A stretch of 64,000 nucleotides of DNA from Vibrio owensii CAIM 1854 = LMG 25443 (lineage in GTDB: Bacteria > Pseudomonadota > Gammaproteobacteria > Enterobacterales > Vibrionaceae). The translations under genes were made by a program, and so were the position numbers. Positions within the stretch are counted from its first letter, which is position 1, and every line of letters starts with the position of its first letter. The stretch lies in contig NZ_JPRD01000040.1 in assembly GCF_000817815.1 (NCBI RefSeq), positions 1 to 64,000 on the forward strand, given 5' to 3'. A model generated the notes under the pieces. It was not told the DNA's origin and did no database searches. It saw only the letters and a list, made by a program, of their open reading frames with translations. This document shows, one piece after another, positions 8,096-16,480 of the stretch.

Positions 8096-8917
8096 TTAGA
8101 ACTTGTAAGTTACAGCAACGTAGTGTGCTACGCCTGAAGAGTCAACAGTTTGAGTCCATGGTAGTGCTTTACCATCTTCAAAGCCGTATACGTCTTTGTA
8201 TAGTTTCAGGCCGTAACCAACTGCGAAACGATCAGAGTGCCAGTAAATACCGTTAAACATAGCACCGCCGTTTGACGTGTTAGTGTTGAACTTGTTGCCT
8301 TCTTTGTCTTCCATACCAAATTGGTAATCGATGTAACCTTGGTAAGAAATGAATGAACCGTTCTCGAAGAAGTAGAATGGTTTGAACCAGTTAGTCGAGA
8401 TTTGGAAACCGTTCCAATCTTTGTTGTTGCCGTAGTATGAACCGTATAGGTTTAGGCCTACTTTACCCAACCAAGGAACCATTACGTCAGAACCTAGACC
8501 GATTTTTTGGTTGTTTACGCCAGAGTTACCACCCCATTCCATAAGAGTTGCAACGTATAGCTCTTGAACTGGACCGAAAGACAGGTCTTTACCAGTTAGT
8601 GCGTCCAGAGACATACGTGGAGCGAACTTCATGAAGATTTTTTCTGCGCCAGCTTTGTCGCTGCCCGGGTCAGAAGCTAGGTTGAATACGTCAACGTAAC
8701 CGTATAGGTCGAAGATACCAGAGCGACCGCCGAATTCCATCTCTAGGTAATCGTGGCTAGATTCTGGACCTGCACCTTTCTCATCGAATGCACCCATTAG
8801 GTTGAACTGCATCCACTTGTAATCGTTCTTGTGGATATCGCCGTCTGAGTAGTCAGCAGCCATAACTGGAGCTGAAGTAGCCGCTAGAAGGCTAAGAGCT
8901 AAAAGTGATTTACGCAT
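8096..8917 (-). CDS. ompK: Outer-membrane protein OmpK, nucleoside-channel (Tsx-like) family
   Basis: A 12-stranded-type beta-barrel related to Tsx; OmpK of vibrios is known as the receptor of the broad-host vibriophage KVP40. The 273-residue precursor has a cleavable signal peptide (MRKSLLALSLLAATSAPVMA, cut before ADYSD). The mature part shows alternating aromatic strands (DYKWMQFNLMG, FGGRSGIFDLYGYVDVFN) and ends in YKF, a C-terminal phenylalanine suited to BAM-dependent insertion. A strong terminator follows, and a 323-base upstream region with an inverted repeat precedes it, so it is monocistronic. Confidence 0.92.
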   Translation of the reverse strand: MRKSLLALSLLAATSAPVMAADYSDGDIHKNDYKWMQFNLMGAFDEKGAGPESSHDYLEMEFGGRSGIFDLYGYVDVFNLASDPGSDKAGAEKIFMKFAPRMSLDALTGKDLSFGPVQELYVATLMEWGGNSGVNNQKIGLGSDVMVPWLGKVGLNLYGSYYGNNKDWNGFQISTNWFKPFYFFENGSFISYQGYIDYQFGMEDKEGNKFNTNTSNGGAMFNGIYWHSDRFAVGYGLKLYKDVYGFEDGKALPWTQTVDSSGVAHYVAVTYKF

Positions 8918-9040
8918 AAGGGGACTCTCTATGTTTGTAATGATTCAGAACACGCAATCTGTGCTGCGCTTTCCAATTGGCGGGAATAATAGCGATAAAA
9001 ATCCCAAATGAAAGTGATAAAGGATGCAAAAATGAAGGTT

Positions 9041-9062
9041 TTTCGTGAGCCTTGTCACGAAA
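9041..9062. repeat. Inverted repeat upstream of ompK
   Basis: TTTCGTGA-gccttg-TCACGAAA gives 8-bp perfect arms with a 6-base gap, 124 bases upstream of the ompK start. It could be an operator or, if transcribed, a leader hairpin. There is no T tract in the ompK direction, so it is not a terminator. Confidence 0.55.
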
Positions 9063-9186
9063 CAAGTTTATTTCACGGAACTTTTTGTTTGTTGCATTGA
9101 TTTGCAATAAATATGTGACGTATGTCGTTTGCGTAATCGTTTTTATGACTTTTTAAGCCAGTCGATTAACCAACACAAATCGTTAG

Positions 9187-9215
9187 TGATCTGACTAATA
9201 GGCCATTCGTATCAG
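9187..9215 (+). promoter_or_regulatory. Candidate ECF-sigma (RpoE/ChrR-type) promoter of the LON-DUF4397-sigma-chrR operon
   Basis: TGATCT at 9187-9192, a 17-base spacer, then TATCAG at 9210-9215. This resembles the TGATC-type -35 element that I recall for promoters of the RpoE of Rhodobacter, the sigma partner of ChrR. It sits 26 bases upstream of the first gene of an operon that encodes such a sigma factor, so autoregulation is plausible. The -10 match is only partial. Confidence 0.4.
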
Positions 9216-9240
9216 TTGAGGAACCAAAGAGGACGTTTGA

Positions 9241-9837
9241 ATGAAAGAAGTCATGTTATTCCCATTAACCTCAGTCGTTTTACCAGAAGGCAAAATGAAT
9301 CTGCGTATTTTTGAACCTAGATACAAACGCATGGTGAAAGAATGCAGCCTCCAAGATTCAGGTTTTGGCGTTTGTCTCGTTGGTAATGACGGCGATCCGA
9401 AAGCTGTGGGAAACGTGTCATCCATCGGAACCTTGGTCACCATCGTTGATTTTGAAACACTCAGTGATGGGCTTCTTGGCATCACCGTAGCGGGAGAGAG
9501 ACGTTTTATTGTCAAAAGGGTGAGGGCTGATTCTGATGGCCTTCGCCACGCGGAAGTAGAGTGGTTAGATAATTGGCAAGAGCCAAGGTCTCATCCCGAC
9601 TTCCTCTATTTAAGTCATCAACTCGCTCATGTGTACGAACAATTTCCTCAATTAGGGACGCTTTACCAACACCGCTTTTACGACGATCCATCATGGGTCG
9701 CCCAAAGATGGCTTGAACTTCTCCCACTAGATTGTGAGCTGTTTGAGCAGTTGGTTGGAGCAGAAGATTGTCTTCCTGCACTGCACTTTCTTAATGATGC
9801 CATAGAAGCCCCACTTCAAAGAGAGACTAGGATATGA
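9241..9837 (+). CDS. LON-protease substrate-binding-domain (PUA-like) protein
   Basis: A 198-residue stand-alone version of the N-terminal domain of Lon protease (opening MLFPLTSVVLPEGKMNLRIFEPRYKRMV), without AAA+ or protease parts. Function unknown; related domains bind unfolded or substrate proteins. It begins with an AGAGGA ribosome binding site and ends overlapping the next gene by four bases (ATGA). It is first in an operon with a DUF4397 lipoprotein, an ECF sigma factor and its ChrR-type anti-sigma factor, which suggests a role in the envelope or oxidative stress response controlled by that sigma factor. That link is inference from context. Confidence 0.85.
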   Translation: MKEVMLFPLTSVVLPEGKMNLRIFEPRYKRMVKECSLQDSGFGVCLVGNDGDPKAVGNVSSIGTLVTIVDFETLSDGLLGITVAGERRFIVKRVRADSDGLRHAEVEWLDNWQEPRSHPDFLYLSHQLAHVYEQFPQLGTLYQHRFYDDPSWVAQRWLELLPLDCELFEQLVGAEDCLPALHFLNDAIEAPLQRETRI

Positions 9838-11192
9838 AAGGACTTACAAAAACTGCAGTAACTTTGGTTGCTGTGCTAGGGATTGCTGCGTGCGGGTCAG
9901 ACAGTGACTCGATTGAGTATTCGAATTTGCAAGCGGTACATGCCTCTTCTGATGCGCCTCTTGCAAATGTATGGATTAACGACCAAGCCGCTTTGACGGG
10001 CGTCGATTATGGTGTTGGCTCTGGTTACGTGATGCTACCTGAAGGGGCAAACTCAGTTCAGGTTGATGTGCAGTTGCCAGGCGGAGATGTCGCGACGGTC
10101 GTAGACAAAACAACGCTCGATCTGGACTCGGATCTTAATTATACCGCATTTGTTGTGGGTGACGCTTCTGGAACACCAAACCCTGTTGAACCTCTTATCG
10201 TGACTCGAAGCGCGACTTCCATGGCTGATGCAAACAGTTTAGATGTTCAGGTGGTACATGCTGCTTCTGGCGTGCCAGCTGTTGATCTTTACGTCACTGA
10301 ACCCGGTGCAGCGTTAGCAGACTCGTCACCGATTACTAATCTAGCGTATAAAGCGTCGACAGATGTGCTGAATATTCCTGCAGGCGATTATCAAGTGAGA
10401 CTAGCTGTGGGTGACACAGTAGCGTTTGACTCGGGAACCATTCCTCTTCCAGCCAATGCTAACTTGACGATTGCTGCTATCAAGACGGGGGATTCCAACA
10501 GCACTTCTCCGGTGAAGTTAATGGTATTGGATGGTTCTGGCTCTTCTATACTTGAAGATACGGGAAGCCAAGCAGAAGTGCGCGTTGGTCATTTAGTAGA
10601 TGGTGCACCTGTTGTTGATGTTCATGTTGACGGTGCTGCGTTTGCTCCGCTTGCGGATCTGGAATTTAAACAAATTCGTGGTTACTTGGACCTTGCGCCA
10701 AAAGCATACGATATTGATGTGTTCGTTGATGGTACAACGACGGATCCAATTATCGATGTTGACGGATTAGAAGTGAAAGGCGGTATGGATTACAGCATCT
10801 ATGCAGTTGGCGTTGTAGACCCTGCAATCGCAATCGAACCGCTTGTAGTCGAAGACATGCGCCGTGCAGTCGCAACCAGCGCAACGTTAAATGTTACGCA
10901 CGCAGCAGCGAATCCAGTGGCTGAAATGGTAGACATCTATCTCACAACCAGCGCAGGAATCGACGGAAGTGATCCAGCAATAGCAAACTTCGCGTATAAA
11001 GATAGTGTGCAAGGCGTGTACGTTGACGAAGGTTCTTATTTTGTCACTGTGACAGTGGCGGGAGACCCAAATACAGTAGCGATTGATTCTGCACCTGTAA
11101 CGGTAATGAACGGCGTCGTATATCAAGTAGTCGCCATTGATGATGGCAATAACGGTGGCTTCAATCTTATTGTTGATGACATCACCGACTAG
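9834..11192 (+). CDS. DUF4397-repeat lipoprotein
   Basis: A 452-residue predicted lipoprotein. Signal peptide MKGLTKTAVTLVAVLGIAAC with lipobox IAAC and a following GSDSDS linker. The rest is about four repeats of a roughly 100-residue beta-rich DUF4397 unit, each opening with a phrase such as QAVHASSDAPLANVWIND, QVVHAASGVPAVDLYVTE, VGHLVDGAPVVDVHVDG or VTHAAANPVAEMVDIYL. The protein is acidic with no enzymatic motif. The residue after Cys is Gly and then Ser, so outer-membrane sorting is likely. It overlaps the LON-domain gene by four bases and precedes the sigma factor by 46 bases, so it belongs to the same operon. Confidence 0.88.
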   Translation: MKGLTKTAVTLVAVLGIAACGSDSDSIEYSNLQAVHASSDAPLANVWINDQAALTGVDYGVGSGYVMLPEGANSVQVDVQLPGGDVATVVDKTTLDLDSDLNYTAFVVGDASGTPNPVEPLIVTRSATSMADANSLDVQVVHAASGVPAVDLYVTEPGAALADSSPITNLAYKASTDVLNIPAGDYQVRLAVGDTVAFDSGTIPLPANANLTIAAIKTGDSNSTSPVKLMVLDGSGSSILEDTGSQAEVRVGHLVDGAPVVDVHVDGAAFAPLADLEFKQIRGYLDLAPKAYDIDVFVDGTTTDPIIDVDGLEVKGGMDYSIYAVGVVDPAIAIEPLVVEDMRRAVATSATLNVTHAAANPVAEMVDIYLTTSAGIDGSDPAIANFAYKDSVQGVYVDEGSYFVTVTVAGDPNTVAIDSAPVTVMNGVVYQVVAIDDGNNGGFNLIVDDITD

Positions 11193-11200
11193 GACGAAAG

Positions 11201-11221
11201 GGGGAGGGGGAAACTCCTCCC
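11201..11221 (+). other. G/C hairpin between DUF4397 gene and the sigma factor gene
   Basis: GGGAGG-ggggaaact-type loop-CCTCCC within the 46-base gap. There is no T tract, so it is not a terminator. It could stabilise the 3' end of the upstream message or tune expression of the sigma factor. Confidence 0.45.
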
Positions 11222-11238
11222 AATGATTAAGGCTGATT

Positions 11239-11823
11239 ATGATGAGTGAAAGCCCACAAAAGCTCGGGCGAAGCGAATGGAACGATTATATGGACAAAGT
11301 GAAAGCGCGAGACAAAGACGCTTTTGCCTTCGTATTTCGTTTTTATGCACCAAAGCTTAAGCAGTTCGCCTACAAACATGTTGGTAATGAGCAAGTTGCA
11401 ATGGAAATGGTGCAAGAAACCATGGCGACTGTTTGGCAAAAAGCTCATTTATATGACGGCACAAAAAGTGCCTTGTCGACATGGATCTATACCATCATCC
11501 GTAACCTTTGCTTCGATCTTTTAAGGAAACAGAAAGGTAAGGATTTACACATTCATTCTGATGACATTTGGCCGTCAGATTACTACCCACCTGATTTGGT
11601 TGACCATTATTCACCTGAGCAAGACATGCTCAAAGAACAGGTAGTCAAATTTTTAGACATACTGCCGAAAAACCAAAGAGAAGTACTCCAAGCGGTGTAC
11701 CTTCAAGAACTTCCACACCAACAGGTAGCAGAGTTGTTCGACATACCTTTGGGCACCGTAAAGTCTCGCTTGAGGCTAGCGGTAGAAAAGCTAAGGCATT
11801 CGATGCATACGGAGCAATTATGA
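11239..11823 (+). CDS. ECF-family RNA polymerase sigma factor, RpoE/ChrR-partner group
   Basis: A group 4 sigma factor of 194 residues with only regions 2 and 4. Region 2 (about residues 25-95) includes FAFVFRFYAPKLKQFAYKH and the TWIYTIIRNLCFDLLRK helix. Region 4 (about 130-185) includes LPKNQREVLQAVYLQ and the helix-turn-helix LFDIPLGTVKSRLRLAVEKLR. It overlaps by four bases a ChrR-type anti-sigma factor, the hallmark of the ECF11 group that in Rhodobacter responds to singlet oxygen. An alternative ATG lies one codon later; AAGGCTG upstream is the likely ribosome binding site. Controlled genes beyond its own operon cannot be told from the window. Confidence 0.9.
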   Translation: MMSESPQKLGRSEWNDYMDKVKARDKDAFAFVFRFYAPKLKQFAYKHVGNEQVAMEMVQETMATVWQKAHLYDGTKSALSTWIYTIIRNLCFDLLRKQKGKDLHIHSDDIWPSDYYPPDLVDHYSPEQDMLKEQVVKFLDILPKNQREVLQAVYLQELPHQQVAELFDIPLGTVKSRLRLAVEKLRHSMHTEQL

Positions 11824-12479
11824 ACAAACATCCAGACAAAATATTGTTAGAGGCATATGCTTCGGGAAGTATTGATGCGGTTTCTGGTCTGGTGGTTGCC
11901 ACTCACCTAGAAACTTGCCCTAAATGCCGAGCTTATGTCAATCAACTAGAAGCGGCTCAGGCCAGTGCGGTGAACGATATACCATCTGTTTACGACTCTG
12001 AGTTCGATAGCATGTTTAACGACATCATCACTGCAGAACCAACGTCTGACAGCATCATCATTAGAGATGTCGCCAAAGTCATGGTCGCAGGCAAAGATTT
12101 CAAACTACCGAAAACACTGAGCCGTTTTTCAGACTTGGTGGGCGAATGGAAGAGCTACGGGGGTAAAGTCTACAGTGCGCAAGTTGATTTAGGGGAAGAA
12201 GCGCGCGTCAACCTGATGTACATCAGCGAAGACGTAAGAATTCCGCAGCACACGCATAAAGGTCAGGAATCAACGCTAGTTTTACACGGTGGTTTCAGTG
12301 ATGAGGACGGGCATTACGAAGTTGGGGATGTACTCGTACGAGATGCATCTGTAAAACATAGCCCATTCACCAAGCCTGGCGAAGATTGCTTATGTCTAAC
12401 TGTGTTGACAGAGCCAATGATCTTCACCCAAGGCGTCGCCAGAATATTCAATATGTTTGGCAAGGGAATGTACCCGTAA
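11820..12479 (+). CDS. chrR: ChrR-family zinc anti-sigma factor with C-terminal cupin domain
   Basis: Binds and inhibits the ECF sigma factor encoded just upstream. The N-terminal anti-sigma domain carries the zinc set His4, His29, Cys33, Cys36 (HLETCPKC), matching the H-x-H-C-C layout of Rhodobacter ChrR. The C-terminal cupin domain (about 125-210) has PQHTHKGQES, a metal-ligand-type HxH...E motif, then VKHSPF. In Rhodobacter the cupin domain is needed to sense singlet oxygen. The length of 219 is close to that of the model protein. Start overlaps the sigma gene stop (ATGA), indicating translational coupling and matched stoichiometry. Confidence 0.92.
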   Translation: MNKHPDKILLEAYASGSIDAVSGLVVATHLETCPKCRAYVNQLEAAQASAVNDIPSVYDSEFDSMFNDIITAEPTSDSIIIRDVAKVMVAGKDFKLPKTLSRFSDLVGEWKSYGGKVYSAQVDLGEEARVNLMYISEDVRIPQHTHKGQESTLVLHGGFSDEDGHYEVGDVLVRDASVKHSPFTKPGEDCLCLTVLTEPMIFTQGVARIFNMFGKGMYP

Positions 12480-12492
12480 ATATTTAACGGTC

Positions 12493-12523
12493 AAAAAAAC
12501 CACCGAAGTCGGTGGTTTTTTTC
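12493..12523. terminator. Bidirectional terminator between chrR and ampG
   Basis: AAAAAAACCACCG-aag-tCGGTGGTTTTTTT, flanked by A and T tracts, lies between two convergent genes and can serve both. Confidence 0.88.
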
Positions 12524-12535
12524 AACTGTTTTTCT

Positions 12536-13888
12536 TTAGTCTCTTTGCCTTGCTTTTTCGAGTAGCTCGGTAAAGTAATGGCGTAAAGAATAGAGCATGA
12601 TCAAACTTGGAACGACCATGACTGCGGTAATCGCAAAGAATGTTGTCCAGTCATTCAGATAATCAACTAATTCGCCGCTGAATGATGCCAGCGTCGTTCG
12701 TCCAAAGTTACCCAGTGAAGCTAGTAACGCGTATTGAGTCGCTGAGAAAGCTTGCCCAGTCAAAATCGTTAAGAACGAAACAAAAGCGACGGTCGAGAAA
12801 GCAGTCGTAAAGTTATCGACAATGATGGTTGCTAGGAACAAGTGTTCGTTCGGGCCCACCTTCGCAATCCAAGCAAACATCAAGTTACTTGCCGCCATGG
12901 CGATACCGCCAATCATCAGGCCACGTACAATACCAAACTTAACGTTGAACATGCTGCCAACAAAGGTGAACAGCATGGTCGCGCCCCAGCCAATCAGTTT
13001 CGAGTAGTAACCAATCTGTTCGTTGCTAAAACCAATCTCTTTGTAGAAGGCGATCGACATACGTCCTAAGAAGGCTTCACCAATCTTGAATAGGAAAACA
13101 AACAAAAGCAGGGTGATGGCAACACGAACGCCATTTCGGTTAAAGAAGTCTAAGAAGGGTTCTACAACCGTTACAGTAAACCAAGCCACTACTTTAGAAC
13201 CAACTACCTCTTTATGGCGTTGCTCCGCTTCAGATTGAAGTTGCTCTCGTTGAGTTTTCGGTTCACCGACCAATAGAGTAAAAATCATCAGTAAAACGAC
13301 AATAAACGCCATCCCGTAGTAGACACCGTTCCAACCGATACTGTCAGCGTTGATGAAAGCTAAGTAGCCCGGTAAGGAATAACCTGTCCACCAACCAATC
13401 ACCGCCATAGCTGAAGCTTGCGGAAGCTTCGATTGCTCCGTTTTAGGGAAAGTATCGATACGAAAGGCATCAATGGCAATATCTTGTGTTGCGGAAGCCG
13501 TAGCAATACACAGCGCAAGAAGTGACGTTAACATCAGGTTTTCTGCTGGGTTTACGCCGGCAATAAACAGCGTGGCAACTAAGACGATACTTTGGCATAA
13601 GAAAATCCAACTACGTCGCTGTCCCAACAAACGATGCAAAACAGGCAATTTGACGCGATCGACCAATGGCGCCCACAGAAAGTTGATCGCGTAGACCGCG
13701 AATACACTACCAAAGTAGCCGATTGCAGAAAGTGTTAAGCCAGCATCTTTCAGCCAGCCTGACATATTTGAACCGATAAGCACCCATGGAAAGCCGCTGG
13801 AACAGCCAAGCATGAAAACCCAAAGCAGGCGTTTATCGAGGTAACTTTTTACCGTTTCCAACCAAGTGATGGAAGGTAATGAAGACAT
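12536..13888 (-). CDS. ampG: AmpG-type muropeptide MFS transporter
   Basis: A 450-residue inner-membrane MFS permease with about 12 to 14 hydrophobic helices. Opening segment LLWVFMLGCSSGFPWVLIGSNMSGWL, then GYFGSVFAVYAINFLWAPLVDRV, which matches the AmpG signature of the N-terminal helices with the conserved loop acidic residue in APLVDR. It imports GlcNAc-1,6-anhydroMurNAc peptides released by lytic transglycosylases such as MltA for recycling. The E. coli order bolA-yajG-ampG is kept here with a cyclophilin and rlmG added. It is shorter than E. coli AmpG (491). Confidence 0.9.
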   Translation of the reverse strand: MSSLPSITWLETVKSYLDKRLLWVFMLGCSSGFPWVLIGSNMSGWLKDAGLTLSAIGYFGSVFAVYAINFLWAPLVDRVKLPVLHRLLGQRRSWIFLCQSIVLVATLFIAGVNPAENLMLTSLLALCIATASATQDIAIDAFRIDTFPKTEQSKLPQASAMAVIGWWTGYSLPGYLAFINADSIGWNGVYYGMAFIVVLLMIFTLLVGEPKTQREQLQSEAEQRHKEVVGSKVVAWFTVTVVEPFLDFFNRNGVRVAITLLLFVFLFKIGEAFLGRMSIAFYKEIGFSNEQIGYYSKLIGWGATMLFTFVGSMFNVKFGIVRGLMIGGIAMAASNLMFAWIAKVGPNEHLFLATIIVDNFTTAFSTVAFVSFLTILTGQAFSATQYALLASLGNFGRTTLASFSGELVDYLNDWTTFFAITAVMVVPSLIMLYSLRHYFTELLEKARQRD

Positions 13889-13916
13889 AAATCAATCCGT
13901 TAAAATAGAGCCACTA

Positions 13917-13949
13917 AAAGAGAAAGCCCTTCGAATATTCAAAGGGCTT
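13917..13949 (-). terminator. Intrinsic terminator after the cyclophilin gene
   Basis: On the minus strand AAGCCCTT-tgaatattcg-AAGGGCTT is followed by TCTCTTTT. It lies 11 bases beyond the cyclophilin stop codon, between it and the ampG start. Confidence 0.78.
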
Positions 13950-13959
13950 ATGGTTTTGG

Positions 13960-14505
13960 CTATTTGAGTAGTGTTGCTTTGGTGATGACGATTTGCGTCT
14001 CTGGGACATCGCGCATGCGACCGATAGATTTGGTTGGCTGAGCGGCCATTTTTTGAATGACATCGAAGCCTTCAGTGACTTTGCCAAATACGGCATAACC
14101 AGGTGGACGAGCGCCATAGTTTAAAAAGTCATTGTCCACGAGGTTAATAAAGAACTGGCGCGTTGCAGAATCAGGAGCGTTTGTACGTGCCATCGCGATG
14201 GTTGCACGGTCATTGTTCAAACCGTTGTTACCTTCGTTTTTGATTGGCGCATAAGTCTTTTGCATCTGCATATCTTGGTTAAAACCGCCACCTTGCGCCA
14301 TAAAACCAGGAATCACACGATGGAAAATCGTACCTTCGTAGCTGCCGTCTTCCACATATTTAAGAAAGTTAGCGACAGTAATCGGTGCTTTTTCTTCATT
14401 GAGTTCAACAGTGAAGTTACCTAGCGTGGTTTCAAACGCCACTTTAGGACCAGCAAAAACGCTGCAGCTTAATAGCGCGAGAGAAAGAATGGCTTTGCGT
14501 AGCAT
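13960..14505 (-). CDS. ppiA: Periplasmic peptidyl-prolyl cis-trans isomerase, cyclophilin type
   Basis: Catalyses proline isomerisation during folding. The 181-residue precursor has a signal peptide (MLRKAILSLALLSCSVFAG), so it acts in the periplasm. The cyclophilin core shows FHRVIPGFMAQGG and then FGKVTEGFDVIQKM; it lacks the tryptophan typical of cyclosporin-sensitive eukaryotic enzymes, as do E. coli cyclophilins. Its start overlaps the yajG stop by one base (TAATG), so it is cotranslated with yajG. The gene symbol assumes the exported PpiA form, although in this neighbourhood some genomes call it ppiB. Confidence 0.85.
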   Translation of the reverse strand: MLRKAILSLALLSCSVFAGPKVAFETTLGNFTVELNEEKAPITVANFLKYVEDGSYEGTIFHRVIPGFMAQGGGFNQDMQMQKTYAPIKNEGNNGLNNDRATIAMARTNAPDSATRQFFINLVDNDFLNYGARPPGYAVFGKVTEGFDVIQKMAAQPTKSIGRMRDVPETQIVITKATLLK

Positions 14506-15077
14506 TAGAATCGCTCCTGCATGTATTGACGAAGCTCAGGATCATTCGCGATTTCTTTCAAAGTAAGAGCAACAACATCATTAAGAGTTTGCTCAATATC
14601 AGAGTCTGAAGCGCTTAGTGTGCCTGAACGTTTAGCAGTACCAGTATAGGTCTTAACTAGCTTGCCTTGCGGAGTTTCTGCTGTGATTTCTAGAACCACT
14701 TTTGCATCCATCTCGTTTTCCATTACAGAGTGCTTCACGTTTACTAACGCTTCTTGTACTTCAAGTTCGATTGAGTTGTCGCTGTTCAGATCAGAATGGA
14801 AACCTTGAGAAGAGAATTGCTTCTCCAATGCTTCTTCAAGAGAAATACGTAGGTTCTGTTTCGCGTGAAGTGGCAAAATGTTTGAGCGACCGTTGTCGAC
14901 TAGCGCAACGTATTGTGCGGCGCGCACATCTTTACTGGTTAGGCTGTAGCTTTTACCTTGCACGATAGGGTTAGTGCTTAGCGTTGTTTCAGGCATCAGG
15001 TTCAGTTGAGGTTGCTGTTGTGGCGCTGAACATGCAGCAAGCAAGGCAACCGAAGCCGCTAGTACCAGTTTTTTCAT
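14505..15077 (-). CDS. yajG: YajG family lipoprotein
   Basis: A predicted outer-membrane lipoprotein of 190 residues and unknown function. The ATG at 15077 has AAGGAAT nine bases upstream and opens a textbook lipoprotein signal (KKLVLAASVALLAAC). The frame extends seven codons further, to an ATG at 15098, without a better ribosome binding site. After the lipobox comes a Gln/Pro-rich linker (APQQQPQLNL), then the YajG domain. E. coli yajG lies between bolA and ampG, and the same grouping is present here. Confidence 0.88.
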   Translation of the reverse strand: MKKLVLAASVALLAACSAPQQQPQLNLMPETTLSTNPIVQGKSYSLTSKDVRAAQYVALVDNGRSNILPLHAKQNLRISLEEALEKQFSSQGFHSDLNSDNSIELEVQEALVNVKHSVMENEMDAKVVLEITAETPQGKLVKTYTGTAKRSGTLSASDSDIEQTLNDVVALTLKEIANDPELRQYMQERF

Positions 15078-15116
15078 CTTATTATTCCTTTTAAACATTT
15101 TGCTAAAGTCAGGACT

Positions 15117-16274
15117 TTATTGCTTAGCGCCTAATTTAGCAGGATTTTTCGTTGCCTGTAAAATCACGAACTTATTGTTAGAAGCGACTAATTTCACATT
15201 TTTGTCGCCGAATAGACGTTTCAGCTTTGCATCGTAACCAAGGTGACGGTTACCTATGACCAATAACTTCCCACCTTGGTTCAGAATTTGTTTTGAGTCA
15301 CAGAACATTTGCCAAGCGATATGGTCGGTAATGGCCTGTTGCTGATGGAAAGGTGGGTTACACATCACCATACATGTGCTTTCAGGTTTGAAGTCGTCTA
15401 AACAGTTGTTCGCGATACATTCAAAATCTCGGCCTTCACCTAAGTTAGCAATAAGGTTTTGTTTTGCAGACTCCACTGCCATAAAGCTCTCATCAACACA
15501 AGTTAGGTGAGCTTTTGGGTTTAACTGCCCCATTTTGATGGACAACACACCATTGCCACAGCCCAAGTCGATAATGTTTTTCAACTCAGGATCTTGAGGT
15601 AGGTGCTGCAACATAAAGCGTGCACCTAAATCCAAGCTTTCACCTGAGTAAACATTTGGCAGGTTTTTCAGTTGAATGTTCTCTCCGTCTACGCCCCAAA
15701 CTGTCATCGGATCTACGGCATGGATTGGCTGCGCGGTTGCATGAGAAAACACCAAACGATGCTTTTTCCATGCAAGGGAGGTGGTGGTTTCACCTAAGTG
15801 TTTTTCGAAGAGCTTCAGAGTAGAAGTGTGGATCTCTTTGGCTTTGTTCACCGCAATAATAGGGCAAGAGGTCGGAAGCGATTTACGTAATTGACTTAAC
15901 AACCAAACCAAATGGCGGTTGCTTTTCGGCAATTGCATCAAAACCAAATCTGTATTCTCAGGGATCTCATCCATCGTACTGAGAAAGGCAACGTGCTTAC
16001 ATTGGTTATCTTCGAGGTTTTGTTTGGCACCTTTATGAGAAATAAAAGAGTCACTCATCAATGTGACATTATGTTTCTCTGAAAACCAGCATGCCAACGC
16101 GCCGAAATTATCATTGATAACCACGATGTTTTGATTCTCTGGCAGCGCTAATTCTTCTACGTGATTGATAAGGTACTCATCACCCGCATCCCATGCTTGA
16201 AGAGTCTCATTGGAGCGCTTTGGGAAACGATGTAGCGTGAGGCTACGATCGTGAAGGTCTAATTCGGTTTTCAT
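15117..16274 (-). CDS. rlmG: 23S rRNA (guanine(1835)-N2)-methyltransferase
   Basis: Methylates G1835 of 23S rRNA using S-adenosylmethionine. I chose the ATG at 16274 (MKTELDLHDRSLTLHRFPK), giving 385 residues against 378 in E. coli; the longer frame to 16367 adds a hydrophobic unrelated leader. It has a degenerate N-terminal methyltransferase-like half and a C-terminal catalytic half with IIDLGCGNGVLSI (SAM-binding motif I) and the catalytic N-P-P-F motif in VMCNPPFHQQ. It precedes yajG with a 39-base gap on the same strand. Confidence 0.92.
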   Translation of the reverse strand: MKTELDLHDRSLTLHRFPKRSNETLQAWDAGDEYLINHVEELALPENQNIVVINDNFGALACWFSEKHNVTLMSDSFISHKGAKQNLEDNQCKHVAFLSTMDEIPENTDLVLMQLPKSNRHLVWLLSQLRKSLPTSCPIIAVNKAKEIHTSTLKLFEKHLGETTTSLAWKKHRLVFSHATAQPIHAVDPMTVWGVDGENIQLKNLPNVYSGESLDLGARFMLQHLPQDPELKNIIDLGCGNGVLSIKMGQLNPKAHLTCVDESFMAVESAKQNLIANLGEGRDFECIANNCLDDFKPESTCMVMCNPPFHQQQAITDHIAWQMFCDSKQILNQGGKLLVIGNRHLGYDAKLKRLFGDKNVKLVASNNKFVILQATKNPAKLGAKQ

Positions 16275-16480
16275 AACTAAACGTAAGTGGATTTGGAAAT
16301 TAGTGATTATTGTCGCAAATGATGAAGATTCAAGATACAAAAAGCTGTCAAATTTACTGATTTTCACAGGCTTTTAGCGAACTGTGTGGATTATGAGAAG
16401 CTAGAGCAAGGAGGTTTCGTTGATTTCATTTGTCAAACTAGAGTATATACTTACCGGACTAGTATCGATGAGGACTGAAT

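Larger units (their letters stand above)
8918..9240. other. Intergenic region between divergent ompK and the LON-domain operon
   Basis: No convincing gene. It holds the ompK ribosome binding site (GAGAGTCCCC just upstream of its start), an inverted repeat at 9041-9062 (TTTCGTGA-gccttg-TCACGAAA), AT-rich sequence around 9080-9115 and a candidate ECF-type promoter at 9187-9215 for the rightward operon. The small frame over 8910-9107 overlaps the ompK promoter and does not look like a protein. Confidence 0.6.

Noticed and set aside
8910..9107. Possible small protein upstream of ompK
   Set aside because: Overlaps the ompK start and promoter, has no ribosome binding site and no protein-like composition.
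9080..9150. LuxR-type or CRP operator upstream of ompK (TTGCATTGATTTGCAATAA, TGTGACGTATGTCG)
   Set aside because: Only one half-site matches in each case. Not enough to call without a weight-matrix search.
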